Positions 42,291-49,567 are shown, counted from the stretch's first letter. The stretch: DNA of 64,000 nucleotides from an uncultured Azospirillum sp. (GCF_946480385.1 NZ_CAMLJP010000014.1:1-64000), one strand, 5' to 3'. Made by a program: numbers and translations. Notes: generated by a model not told the origin, from the letters alone.

Positions 42291-42536
42291 TTAATCGGCC
42301 AGCAGCGCCACCCGCGCGTCCCAGCCGTCCTGGCTGAGTTTCCATGTGCCGGGCTTCTCGCCCGGCGTCACCAGTCCCAAGTCTTGGCACTCCTCCAGCA
42401 GCCAGTCCGGCGGGATCTCGGCACCGGGCGCGCGGACCTCCCCCGTGTCTGGATCGGCCGTCAGCAGACACAGGACTTGATCCTGCGTCAGGTATCCCTG
42501 TGCGGCGGTCCGGCTGCTGTACTGCGGCTTTGGCAT
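42291..42536 (-). CDS. Small reversed hypothetical gene within the lysis cassette
   Basis: 81 residues on the minus strand from the ATG at 42536, with GGGAGG about 6 bases upstream. The sequence reads like a genuine soluble protein (AAQGYLTQDQVLCLLTADPD, then PPDWLLEECQDLGLVTPG). It runs against the late genes, the arrangement of an independently expressed moron. No family recognised. Confidence 0.55.
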   Translation of the reverse strand: MPKPQYSSRTAAQGYLTQDQVLCLLTADPDTGEVRAPGAEIPPDWLLEECQDLGLVTPGEKPGTWKLSQDGWDARVALLAD

Positions 42537-42648
42537 GCTGGCCTCCCTGCTGATGGCCAGCATGCTCCCGCTCCATCCACCTGACAATCCACTCGCCTGC
42601 GTCCCTTCCGGCCGCGGGCTTTTTCATGCCTGGAAGGAGGCATTATCC

Positions 42649-42825
42649 ATGCCCGATTGGTTTCTGCAGATCCTGGGCTACGCGACCCTGTATGCGGTGA
42701 TCGTCAAGGCCATCCTGGCGTCCACCCCGACCCCGCTGGCCGATCGCTGGTACGGCAAGGTCTACCGCGCCCTGGAATGGTCCGTCCTTGTGATCGGCCG
42801 GGTCAAGGAGGGTGCCGGCCGATGA
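42649..42825 (+). CDS. Small membrane protein, holin candidate
   Basis: 58 residues from the ATG at 42649 (GGAGG about 10 bases upstream). Two hydrophobic stretches: LQILGYATLYAVIVKAILA and ALEWSVLVIGRV. It lies between the endolysin and the spanins, with an ATGA overlap to Rz, which is a usual place for holins; sequence alone does not prove it. Confidence 0.55.
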   Translation: MPDWFLQILGYATLYAVIVKAILASTPTPLADRWYGKVYRALEWSVLVIGRVKEGAGR

Positions 42826-43142
42826 ACGCCATCCTGTCCATTCTCGGCACCCGGGCCGGAGGAATCGTCGCTCTGGCGCTGGCCGGATTGCTGACCGTTG
42901 CGGTTGCAGCACTGAGCCTATCCCTCTGGCTGACCCGCGCCGACCTCGCAAGCGCCGAGGCGAAGGCATCCCGGATGGAGGCGGCTGTCGCCGAACAGAA
43001 CGCGGCCATCGACCGGATGAGGGCCGATGCTCAAGCCGCATCCCAGGCCGCATCCGCGCGGGCCTTGGCGGTCCTGAAACCGCGGTCGAAGCCCAACACC
43101 GCGACGATTGAGGAGCTGAACACATGGTTCGACTCACCCTGA
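42822..43142 (+). CDS. Rz-like inner-membrane spanin
   Basis: 106 residues: an N-terminal membrane helix (GIVALALAGLLTVAVAALSLSLWL, about 13-37) and a periplasmic coiled coil (ASAEAKASRMEAAVAEQNAA). The C-terminus overlaps the start of a lipoprotein gene, the arrangement of Rz/Rz1. The pair fuses inner and outer membranes in the last lysis step. Confidence 0.75.
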   Translation: MNAILSILGTRAGGIVALALAGLLTVAVAALSLSLWLTRADLASAEAKASRMEAAVAEQNAAIDRMRADAQAASQAASARALAVLKPRSKPNTATIEELNTWFDSP

Positions 43143-43384
43143 CCGCGGTCCTGCTTCTCGCTGCGTGCGCCTCCGAGCCCGTCCGGGTGGAGGTTCCGGT
43201 GATCCAGCGACCGACGCCGCCGGCCGAGCTGCGTGCACCCATTCAGCGGCCCGGCCGAATTTTTACCGCACCGGGAACGGCATCTGTCGCGTGCGTCGAT
43301 CCGGCCGGCCGGGACGCCCTTGTCGGCTATGTCGACCTGCTGCGGCAGCGAGTGGGTGCCTGGGAGATATGGGCGGGTCCGTAA
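43124..43384 (+). CDS. Rz1-like outer-membrane lipoprotein spanin
   Basis: 86 residues with a signal peptide and lipobox LLLAAC, lipidated Cys at 15, then a Pro-rich mature region (VIQRPTPPAELRAPI). Overlaps the Rz-like gene by 19 bases in another frame. Confidence 0.75.
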   Translation: MVRLTLTAVLLLAACASEPVRVEVPVIQRPTPPAELRAPIQRPGRIFTAPGTASVACVDPAGRDALVGYVDLLRQRVGAWEIWAGP

Positions 43385-43387
43385 CCC

Positions 43388-43612
43388 CTACTCAGCCTTT
43401 CCCGGCCAAGGCCACGGCCCCTCATACCTGACACCTTCACCGGCAGATGCGAGCCCGCCCCCGATGTCGACAGCCTCCAGGCGCAGGCCTTCGGCTATCG
43501 GGCGGGCGCCGGCCAGCTGGACAGCGCGCTCCGGCGAAAGCGCCCGGACCTGCAGCACGATAGTCGGGACATCGACATCTGCCGGAAAGCCCTTCACTCC
43601 ATATAGACGCAT
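43388..43612 (-). CDS. Small hypothetical gene downstream of the SRAP gene
   Basis: 74 residues; ATG at 43612 with GAGG at a short distance, 7 bases after the SRAP stop, so it belongs to the same minus-strand unit. Begins MRLYGVKGFPADVDVPTIV, then RALSPERAVQLAGA. No family recognised. If the LexA box upstream of the SRAP gene works, this gene is SOS-controlled too. Confidence 0.55.
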   Translation of the reverse strand: MRLYGVKGFPADVDVPTIVLQVRALSPERAVQLAGARPIAEGLRLEAVDIGGGLASAGEGVRYEGPWPWPGKAE

Positions 43613-43619
43613 CTCAGCC

Positions 43620-44789
43620 TCAGGCGGGGTTGATGGGCTCGATCAGGTCGGCCCGGTCATTTCGAACGTTGCCTACGTCCCGGTGGACCGGCCATAGCCG
43701 GGTCTGGTCCGCCGGGTATGGCTTCATCAGCGCCGCCAGCTCGTCAGCGCCCACCTCCTCCTCGCTCAGCCATGCGGCCCAGGTGGTCGGTGGCAGGATC
43801 ACCGGCATGCGGTCATGAACCGCCGCGGTCACGTCGTTGGCAGTCGTTGTGATGATCGTGAAGGTGTGGAGCCACTCGTCGGTAGCCGGATCCTTCCACC
43901 CCTCCCATAGCCCCGCGAAGGCGTCCGGCTTCTCGTTGCTCGTGGTGCCGATGGCGTAGGGCTGCTTGACCTTCCCCTCGACCTTCCATTCATAGAAGTT
44001 GTCGAAGGGGATCAGGCAACGGCGCTTCTTGAAGGCGCTCCGGAAGGACGGCTTGTCCGGGACCGACTCAGCCCTGGCATTGATCATCCGAGCCGCGCCG
44101 GTGGAGTCCTTCGACCACACCGGCACTAGCCCCCAGCGGAGCAGGCTGAGTGTGCGCTCCTTCGTCTCCGGATGGGTCCGGATCACCGGCAGCATCTGAA
44201 GCGGCGCCGCGTTGTAGCGCGGACCGAACTCGGGGAGTTGGCCGACCACGCCGAATCGGCTGGCGATCTGGTTGGTCGGCGAATGGATGGCAAAGCGTCC
44301 GCACATGCGGCCAGGATGATCGTCCGGGTATGCCGCGTCAACCCGGCCGCCCGGCTTAACGATTGCCCACCCGCGGCGCTGACAGAAGGGGCAGGGCAGG
44401 ACATCGCGCAGCTCGGCGAGCTGGACGTCTGGACCCAACCTCTGAATGGCGTCGACCACGTCGACCTCCCACCGCCGCCGGCAGGCCCCGCAGGTCGCCG
44501 CAAGTTGGCTGCGCACCGCCATCAAGTCGCCGACCCGGCCGCCATATCGTGAGATAGGAACGGACGATTTCCATGAGGCCTGCCCAGTGTGGGCGCAGCG
44601 GGCGCACCTCAATTCGTTGACGGCATCCTTCAGGAAGGCATGCGGCCCCAGGCGCCCCATCAGCTCCGCTCCGTCGATCTCCTGCTCATAGCCGCATCGA
44701 TGGCACAGCCGCACGGCCTCCACCATCTGCCGGAGGAGGTCGCGGAGACGGAGAGTCGGCAGCAGCAGGACGGAGCCTTTGGGGCGCAT
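43620..44789 (-). CDS. Tandem zinc-ribbon protein fused in frame to an SRAP (YedK/HMCES) domain
   Basis: 389 residues in one open frame. Residues 28-145 hold two copies of a CxxC...CxxC module (C29/C32 with C62/C65; C100/C103 with C133/C136), each with a shared (E/V)(I/V)D...RLGP core. A complete 228-residue SRAP domain follows from Met162: MCGRF, RYNAAP (Asn), INARAES (Glu) and VHDRMP (His), all catalytic positions present. In characterised SRAP proteins the Cys after the initiator Met must be the free N-terminus to cap abasic sites in single-stranded DNA. Here it is residue 163 unless translation restarts at 44306 or the protein is cut. The ATG at 44789 has GGAG; the internal ATG has no clear ribosome site. 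Confidence 0.85.
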   Translation of the reverse strand: MRPKGSVLLLPTLRLRDLLRQMVEAVRLCHRCGYEQEIDGAELMGRLGPHAFLKDAVNELRCARCAHTGQASWKSSVPISRYGGRVGDLMAVRSQLAATCGACRRRWEVDVVDAIQRLGPDVQLAELRDVLPCPFCQRRGWAIVKPGGRVDAAYPDDHPGRMCGRFAIHSPTNQIASRFGVVGQLPEFGPRYNAAPLQMLPVIRTHPETKERTLSLLRWGLVPVWSKDSTGAARMINARAESVPDKPSFRSAFKKRRCLIPFDNFYEWKVEGKVKQPYAIGTTSNEKPDAFAGLWEGWKDPATDEWLHTFTIITTTANDVTAAVHDRMPVILPPTTWAAWLSEEEVGADELAALMKPYPADQTRLWPVHRDVGNVRNDRADLIEPINPA

Positions 44790-44791
44790 TC

Positions 44792-44806
44792 GTTCTCCAT
44801 ACGTTC
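44792..44806 (-). promoter_or_regulatory. LexA (SOS) box
   Basis: GTTC-TCCATAC-GTTC, an exact match to the alphaproteobacterial LexA direct repeat GTTC-N7-GTTC, ending 3 bases from the SRAP-fusion start codon and overlapping its ribosome site. It would repress the unit until DNA damage. Confidence 0.7.
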
Positions 44807-44842
44807 TATCGCATGGAAACCGAGCTTCGCGGTTCGGTCAAT

Positions 44843-44858
44843 CCGCCATTTGTGGCGG
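44843..44858. repeat. Dispersed palindrome CCGCCA-N4-TGGCGG, copy 4
   Basis: CCGCCATTTGTGGCGG, the only copy outside a gene, about 50 bases upstream of the SRAP-fusion start and thus in its promoter region. Confidence 0.6.
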
Positions 44859-44948
44859 ACGCCAAGCTTAGGCTCCTATGACTGTTCTTTTGGAGCTATT
44901 GCTAATACGCTGAGTGCGAGAATGAAACGATGCGCCATTTCCGGCTTA

Positions 44949-45608
44949 CTACCCGCGCAATAGGCTGGCGCCGAACAAATTCTCTTCGATATCTGTAATC
45001 ATCCTCTCGTGTTGCACATTTGTCGTGCGACCGATACATGCCGCAAACGCCACGTTGGCCCCAGCATTTCTTAGCCGCGCCGCCGCCGACATGAAATGCG
45101 CACCTGTTGTGCAAACATCATCTATAAGAATATGAGGTCTATTATCGACAGACCCGATCAATGACAGATTACGGAAAAGCTGGAATTTATCTCGCGTTCC
45201 GCCCTTTCGAGATTTCTCCATTGCCTGCTTCCAGCAAAGCATATGCTTTACTTCCGCTCTCTCGCCAACAACCTCAGCAACCCTCCTAGCTATTCGCAAT
45301 GTACCAAAATCAGGAACGGATCTGGTGACGTAGCTATTGGGCACCGGCACCAGAACTATATTTCCTTGGGTAAGGTCGCTCACCCGTTTGCCAAGTGTGT
45401 TGATGGCAATTCGCGCCGCGTCTGACGCGTTGCTTCTGTCAAAGCGACGAGCCTGTCCGCTGACGTTCAAAGTAAATGTACCATTTACTTGCTCGCCTTT
45501 TACTGCTTTGATCAAATGGAAGATATCCCAATCCTGCTGGCGCCTTTCAATCGTTCTTGTCTTATCGCTAAAGTAATAGCAAAGAGAATAAAATTTCACG
45601 GGCATCAT
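44949..45608 (-). CDS. Phosphoribosyltransferase, ShosT/ComFC-like; second gene of a defence-like pair
   Basis: 219 residues from the ATG at 45608 (a longer start lies inside the DprA-like gene). The PRPP-binding motif is HILIDDVCTTGAHF near residue 170; VLVPVPNSYVTRS and RRVAEVVGERAEVK complete the type I PRTase fold. It lacks the N-terminal Cys4 zinc module of competence ComFC. It starts 4 bases after the DprA-like stop. PRTase plus DprA-like pairs are known as the ShosTA toxin-antitoxin defence system of prophages. The DNA is clearly richer in A/T than its surroundings, a sign of recent transfer. Confidence 0.7.
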   Translation of the reverse strand: MMPVKFYSLCYYFSDKTRTIERRQQDWDIFHLIKAVKGEQVNGTFTLNVSGQARRFDRSNASDAARIAINTLGKRVSDLTQGNIVLVPVPNSYVTRSVPDFGTLRIARRVAEVVGERAEVKHMLCWKQAMEKSRKGGTRDKFQLFRNLSLIGSVDNRPHILIDDVCTTGAHFMSAAARLRNAGANVAFAACIGRTTNVQHERMITDIEENLFGASLLRG

Positions 45609-45612
45609 ATTC

Positions 45613-46389
45613 TCATATGCAAAGTTTTTCCAAAATGTCGCTTGTGCTTGAGAGCACCACGCAAGTCGGATGAGACAAGAATTTTTTGGGCCAATTAAGC
45701 TTAGGATCATCAACCACAGACTTCGCGATGAACAGCCATCTTCCAAGTCGCGCGCATTCCGCAGCCTGATGCAGAGTTCCTGAAGTATCAGACGCTTCAA
45801 TGACGACACTTGCATCCGAAAGCGTTGCCATCAGCCTATTGCGGCGAGGAAAATTCGCTTTGAAAACACGTTCTCCAGATGAGAATTGCGATACAAGCAA
45901 ATGGTCTCGCCAAATGCGCTCTTGGAGCCGCTTGTTTTGCGCGGGGTAAGCTTTGTCGAGTGGCGTACCAATCACGGCGACCGTGCGCCCGCCTTCATCA
46001 ATGGCGGATTGAAGCGCCTCAGTGTCGACGCCTTCGGCAAGCCCGGAAACCACAACGACCCCAGCCTGTGTCAGCTCGCGCGCCAAACGGCGAGCGCGAG
46101 CCGCTCCCTCGCGGCTTACCTTGCGCGTGCCGATGATCGAAACACACGGGACCTTTAAGAGGGTGAGATCGCCAGCCCAATGGATATCGATGTCTCCATC
46201 GGAATCGAGCCCAGCCTTCCCTCCGGCGAGGAACGACATTTGCGTTTCGTCCGGCGCCTTGCGACCGCAGAAGCTCATCATCGATGACAGCTTCATGCTG
46301 TGCTGCTGGAAAGGAGGCTCGTACTGCGAACCGGATGCGACCATTCTCTTGGCTTCCGACTGTTGTCCGATCAGCATCGACGCCCCCAT
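45613..46389 (-). CDS. DprA-like SLOG/Rossmann protein, ShosA-like; first gene of a defence-like pair
   Basis: 258 residues (a start at Met5, base 46377, is equally possible). The DprA Rossmann motifs are present: CVSIIGTRKVSREGA, VVVSGLAEGVDTEA, TVAVIGTPLDKAYP, FPRRNRLMATLSDASVVIEA and SGTLHQAAECARLGRWLF. It lacks both the N-terminal SAM domain and a C-terminal winged helix of competence DprA, being little more than the nucleotide-binding core. Located in an AT-rich accessory island between the lysis genes and the integrase. Confidence 0.75.
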   Translation of the reverse strand: MGASMLIGQQSEAKRMVASGSQYEPPFQQHSMKLSSMMSFCGRKAPDETQMSFLAGGKAGLDSDGDIDIHWAGDLTLLKVPCVSIIGTRKVSREGAARARRLARELTQAGVVVVSGLAEGVDTEALQSAIDEGGRTVAVIGTPLDKAYPAQNKRLQERIWRDHLLVSQFSSGERVFKANFPRRNRLMATLSDASVVIEASDTSGTLHQAAECARLGRWLFIAKSVVDDPKLNWPKKFLSHPTCVVLSSTSDILEKLCI

Positions 46390-46472
46390 ATCTGTCGCTC
46401 TACGGACCTACCGGTTAGCTTGGAAAGCCCTCTCGTCAGCCATCACCGCAACGCCGCTGAAGAGCTTGACAC

Positions 46473-46502
46473 AATATATGTTGATGTGGTTGGGGACCGC
46501 AA
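46473..46502 (-). promoter_or_regulatory. Possible promoter of the DprA-like/PRTase pair
   Basis: Read on the minus strand: TTGCGG, 18-base spacer, TATATT, about 85 bases upstream of the DprA-like start. Moderate fit only. Confidence 0.3.
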
Positions 46503-46577
46503 ATTCAAGATATAGCTAAAGGCAATTACAGCCATTGCCCCACCAGATCCCGAGATTGTGGGGTAAGGGAGCCGCAT

Positions 46578-46712
46578 CTGTCCACATATCCAAGACTTAT
46601 CCACAGAACTTTTGTCGCGCTTTGCGCCTCTCGGAAATGCGTTATGGAAAACGTTGGCGCCCCACGAAGCAATGCGGTGAATTTTGTGGATAAGATCGAT
46701 ATCTGTGGACGA
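46578..46712. promoter_or_regulatory. DnaA-box cluster in the 467-base gap between the DprA-like and RHH genes
   Basis: Two perfect boxes, TTATCCACA (46597-46605) and its complement TGTGGATAA (46685-46693), form a 10-bp inverted repeat 80 bases apart. Two weaker boxes flank them: CTGTCCACA at 46578 and TGTGGACGA at 46704. The rest of the gap (46390-46856) is AT-rich and contains no plausible gene. Could be a replication origin, a DnaA-regulated promoter or a titration site. Confidence 0.5.
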
Positions 46713-46856
46713 ATCAGCGAAGCGCCTCGTCTGCGGCGTCGCTGAAAAGGGGCGCGACGGTCGGTCGCGCCTACACCATCCCCGCGAGTGAAAAATTTCA
46801 CAGATGCATCCCTCTAGCAGCCCTACGAAGGCACGCGTCAACTAAGGGAAACGTCG

Positions 46857-47093
46857 ATGATCTGCCGAAATCTCGTCATCAATGGCCGCCGCACCAGCAT
46901 CCGAATGGAAAGGGGCTTCTGGGAGGCGCTGGAGGAGGTGGCGCGGGACCGCAAACTCACCATCGCCGATCTGGTGTCGGAGGCCGACGAAGTGCGCAGT
47001 GGCGCGCCGCTCACCCGAACCTTGAGGGTGCTGGCGGTGTCACACTTCCGCGAGTTGCTCAACGGGGCAACGGAGGCGGTCGGCATCGGCTGA
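46857..47093 (+). CDS. Ribbon-helix-helix DNA-binding protein
   Basis: 78 residues. NGRRTSIRMERGFWEALEEVA followed by RKLTIADLVSEAD and LTRTLRVLAVSHFRE is the RHH_4 pattern common in alphaproteobacteria: a beta strand for DNA contact and two helices for dimerisation. Probably a regulator of neighbouring accessory or lysogeny genes. Confidence 0.8.
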   Translation: MICRNLVINGRRTSIRMERGFWEALEEVARDRKLTIADLVSEADEVRSGAPLTRTLRVLAVSHFRELLNGATEAVGIG

Positions 47094-47133
47094 GAAGGTC
47101 GTGGCGCACAGCTGCATCGCGATCCGTCGTCCT

Positions 47134-47178
47134 CAGAACGACAATTTCTCTTGCTTTGTCGTTCTGTGTACGACAGAA
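47134..47178. promoter_or_regulatory. Overlapping palindromes, candidate repressor operators
   Basis: CAGAACGACAA (47134-47144) and TTGTCGTTCTG (47156-47166) form an 11-bp perfect inverted repeat with an 11-base centre. TTCTGT (47162-47167) and ACAGAA (47173-47178) form a second one overlapping it. The cluster lies between the RHH gene and a tiny gene plus HTH gene, as expected for operators of one of these regulators. Confidence 0.55.
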
Positions 47179-47233
47179 TGGCTTTGTGAACGGCGCTGGT
47201 GCCGGTCACGAAACCGAAAGGAGGTGACGCGCA

Positions 47234-47332
47234 GTGAACATTCTGGAGTGGCTGAAGGGCCTCTTCCCGAAATTCCGGTTCAAGATCAGGTTGACCGCCG
47301 AGATTGAACTGGACACCAGGGAAAAGGGCTAA
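47234..47332 (+). CDS. 32-residue protein with a perfect ribosome site
   Basis: A GTG start at 47234 is preceded by AAAGGAGGTGA (47217-47227), the strongest Shine-Dalgarno in the window. The product begins MNILEWLKGLFPKFRFKI and ends EIELDTREKG: amphipathic, basic in the middle, no full membrane helix. The very strong ribosome site suggests it is made in quantity. Function unknown; a small regulator, inhibitor or toxin are all possible. Confidence 0.5.
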   Translation: MNILEWLKGLFPKFRFKIRLTAEIELDTREKG

Positions 47333-47411
47333 GGCCAAGGGTGGGGTCGGGAAACCGGCTCCACCTCCCAGAAGGACGAATGCGCGTCACCTCCTGAAGC
47401 GAGAGGTTAGC

Positions 47412-47627
47412 ATGACCGCCGACGAGTTCAAGGCCTGGAGGTCGCAGGTGGGCCTGTCCGTGCGAGAGGCCGCTGAAGCCCTTGGCGTCTCGCGCAGCAC
47501 CATCGAGCTTTACGAGCTGGGACGCAGGAAGGACGACGGGCGACCCGTCGTGATCCCGAAGCACATCGGGCTGGCGTGCGCCGCCCTGGCACAGGGCCTG
47601 GACGAATGGCGTCCTTCGTCCCCGTGA
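47412..47627 (+). CDS. Cro/C1-type helix-turn-helix protein
   Basis: 71 residues from the ATG at 47412. HTH core: FKAWRSQVGLSVREAAEALG, then VSRSTIELYELGRR. Close downstream of the operator-like palindromes, so it may bind them. Candidate lysogeny regulator, though small for a CI-type repressor (no C-terminal domain). Confidence 0.8.
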   Translation: MTADEFKAWRSQVGLSVREAAEALGVSRSTIELYELGRRKDDGRPVVIPKHIGLACAALAQGLDEWRPSSP

Positions 47628-47653
47628 TCGCTTTGCCCAAGGCAGCAAGAAGC

Positions 47654-48463
47654 ATGCACGAAACCATCTTTCTCAGCCCTTGGGGCGAGACGGGGCGCCA
47701 AGTCGAGATGCTGGTTCAGCGCCCGAAAACTGACGGGCCTCGGCCGGCAGTCATGCTGATGCATGGGCATCAGCCGCCACCAAATCAGCCGGGCGCCCGC
47801 TGGACGATCAGCCGGGGGCATTTCCAGTCCGTTCTCGCCATGGGATACGTCGCAGCCGCGGTATCCATGCCCGGCTATGGCCGGTCGGTCGGGCCTCCGG
47901 ATTTCTGCGGCCCGCGCAGCCAGGAAGCCGTCCGTGCCGGGCTGGCGCATCTGCGAGCTATGCCGGACGTTGATCCGGATCGGATCGCCATATGCGGCTG
48001 GAGCCGAGGTGCCGTGGTGGCCGCCATGGTCGCCACACAAGAGCCAAGCCTTCGCGCGCTGGTGCTGGCCTCTGGCAACTACGATTTTCGTGACCGGCGG
48101 TCATTCGCCATCACGGGGATTGAGGAGTCCTATCTGGAGGAGGTTGCCGGCGAAGAGTATGACGCCGGTATCCGCGCCCGATCCGCCACCATGCATGCAG
48201 AGCGCATCCTGGCGCGAACCTTGATCATCCACGGCGATCAGGATGACCGCACCCACCCGGCGCAGGCAGTGGCGTTCCACGAGCGGCTCGCATCCCTGGG
48301 GAGGCCCGTCAGGATGGTCATGTTCTCTGGTGTTGGGCACGATCTACCGCCCTGGCTGGAAGGGGCGGAAATCGCCTCTCACCTCAGGGTCGCCCTGGAG
48401 CAAGAGGGCGCCGGGCGTGCGCGCACCCCCAAAGGGATCAGCGGGCCGCCGCTGGCCTCGTGA
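47654..48463 (+). CDS. Alpha/beta hydrolase (S9 / dienelactone-hydrolase-like)
   Basis: 269 residues from the ATG at 47654 (an in-frame ATG at 47606 overlapping the HTH gene is an alternative). Nucleophile elbow GWSRG, Asp in HGDQDD, His in GVGHDL: a full Ser-Asp-His triad. Oxyanion-strand motif AVMLMHGHQP. No signal peptide, so cytoplasmic. Substrate unknown. It is a metabolic-type cargo gene converging on the transporter gene with a 26-base overlap. Confidence 0.8.
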   Translation: MHETIFLSPWGETGRQVEMLVQRPKTDGPRPAVMLMHGHQPPPNQPGARWTISRGHFQSVLAMGYVAAAVSMPGYGRSVGPPDFCGPRSQEAVRAGLAHLRAMPDVDPDRIAICGWSRGAVVAAMVATQEPSLRALVLASGNYDFRDRRSFAITGIEESYLEEVAGEEYDAGIRARSATMHAERILARTLIIHGDQDDRTHPAQAVAFHERLASLGRPVRMVMFSGVGHDLPPWLEGAEIASHLRVALEQEGAGRARTPKGISGPPLAS

Positions 48464-49328
48464 ATGATCGAGAGGCTGCGGGTGCCGAGCCCGTCACCAC
48501 CACGACAGCAGCCAACAGCACGATCACGCCGCCGACCGCCGTCAGCATGCTCGGCACTTCGCCGAACAGGAGCCAGCCGATTGCGGCGGCGGCCGGCACC
48601 GCCAGGAAATCCAGCGGCGCCAGAAAGCCTACGGTGGCCCGGCTGAATGCCTTGGCGGCGGTGTATTGCGCGGCAACGGCGAACAGCCCTAGGGCGGCCA
48701 GGACCGGCCAGTCAGCGGCTGGCGGCATCACCCAGCTCGGGATCGCCATCGGCAGAGTGCCCAGCACCGACACGGCCGAGTAGATCAGCACCACCATTCC
48801 AGGGGCGTTGCCCGCCTCTGTCAGCCGGCGGACGGCTGTCTGGGAGCCCGCCGTGGCTATCGCCGCGACCATGGCTGCCAGCACGCCCAAGGCCTGTTCC
48901 GGCTCCTGTAGGGCCGGCACCAGGGGCAACGCCGCGCCGACGAAGCCAATCACCACCGCAACCCACACGACCGGGTTCGCCCGCTCGTTCAGCATCAGCC
49001 GGGCGGCGACCGGCAGCATCAGCGCGCGGGTGAAGAAGATCAAGAACACCAAGGCGAGCGGCGCATTACCGAGCGCGTACATGAAGCAATAGAGGGCCAG
49101 TACACCTAGGCCGCACCGGAGCACATAGCCGACCGGGTCCTTCGTCTTGCCCAGATCGGCGATCAGTCGCCACGCTGCCACCAGCGCAACAGCACCGACC
49201 GCAGCTCGGAAGAATGCCAACTCGGCCGTAGGCAGTTTGGCGCTCAGGAGCTTTGCCGCCGCCGAGCTGGCGGAGAAGGTTGCGGCGGAGGCGAAAGCCC
49301 AGAGGGCGGCAACGGTAGTGGGTCGCAT
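48438..49328 (-). CDS. EamA/DMT-family transporter
   Basis: 296 residues with about ten hydrophobic membrane helices in two EamA repeats (first from FSASSAAAKLLSAKLPTAEL, second from ALGLFAVAAQYTAAKAF). It resembles metabolite exporters; substrate unknown. It sits in the prophage accessory region, convergent with the hydrolase. The 239-base gap to its right is AT-rich and must hold promoters for this gene and the divergent regulator. Confidence 0.85.
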   Translation of the reverse strand: MRPTTVAALWAFASAATFSASSAAAKLLSAKLPTAELAFFRAAVGAVALVAAWRLIADLGKTKDPVGYVLRCGLGVLALYCFMYALGNAPLALVFLIFFTRALMLPVAARLMLNERANPVVWVAVVIGFVGAALPLVPALQEPEQALGVLAAMVAAIATAGSQTAVRRLTEAGNAPGMVVLIYSAVSVLGTLPMAIPSWVMPPAADWPVLAALGLFAVAAQYTAAKAFSRATVGFLAPLDFLAVPAAAAIGWLLFGEVPSMLTAVGGVIVLLAAVVVVTGSAPAASRSFTRPAAAR

Positions 49329-49567
49329 TTCGTCCTCCGAGAAAGTAACTCTGAAGCGGCTTAACGGGATGCTGATGGAATTGCAAGATCTGCTTAAGAT
49401 TGTTATCGCTATAGAAACTTAAGCCTCTAAGTATCTCGTATGAAGATTTATTGCCATACTCGGTTATGTAAGCCCGAGCAGATAAATCCTTCCACGTGTT
49501 GAAAATCTATACGTATCGTGCGAATGTTGTGTTACGGCATCTACATCAATAATGACCATCACGCCCC

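Noticed and set aside
44949..46389. Natural-competence genes comFC and dprA
   Set aside because: Both proteins lack the accessory domains of the competence versions, lie in an AT-rich island within a prophage, and form a tight two-gene unit; a defence pair fits better.
46466..46494. TTGACA at 46466 as a plus-strand promoter
   Set aside because: No acceptable -10 element at 16-18 bases; the next plus-strand gene is almost 400 bases away.
47101..47307. 68-codon GTG-started frame overlapping the operator palindromes
   Set aside because: Unnatural composition, no ribosome site, and it overlaps both the palindromes and the better-supported 32-residue gene.
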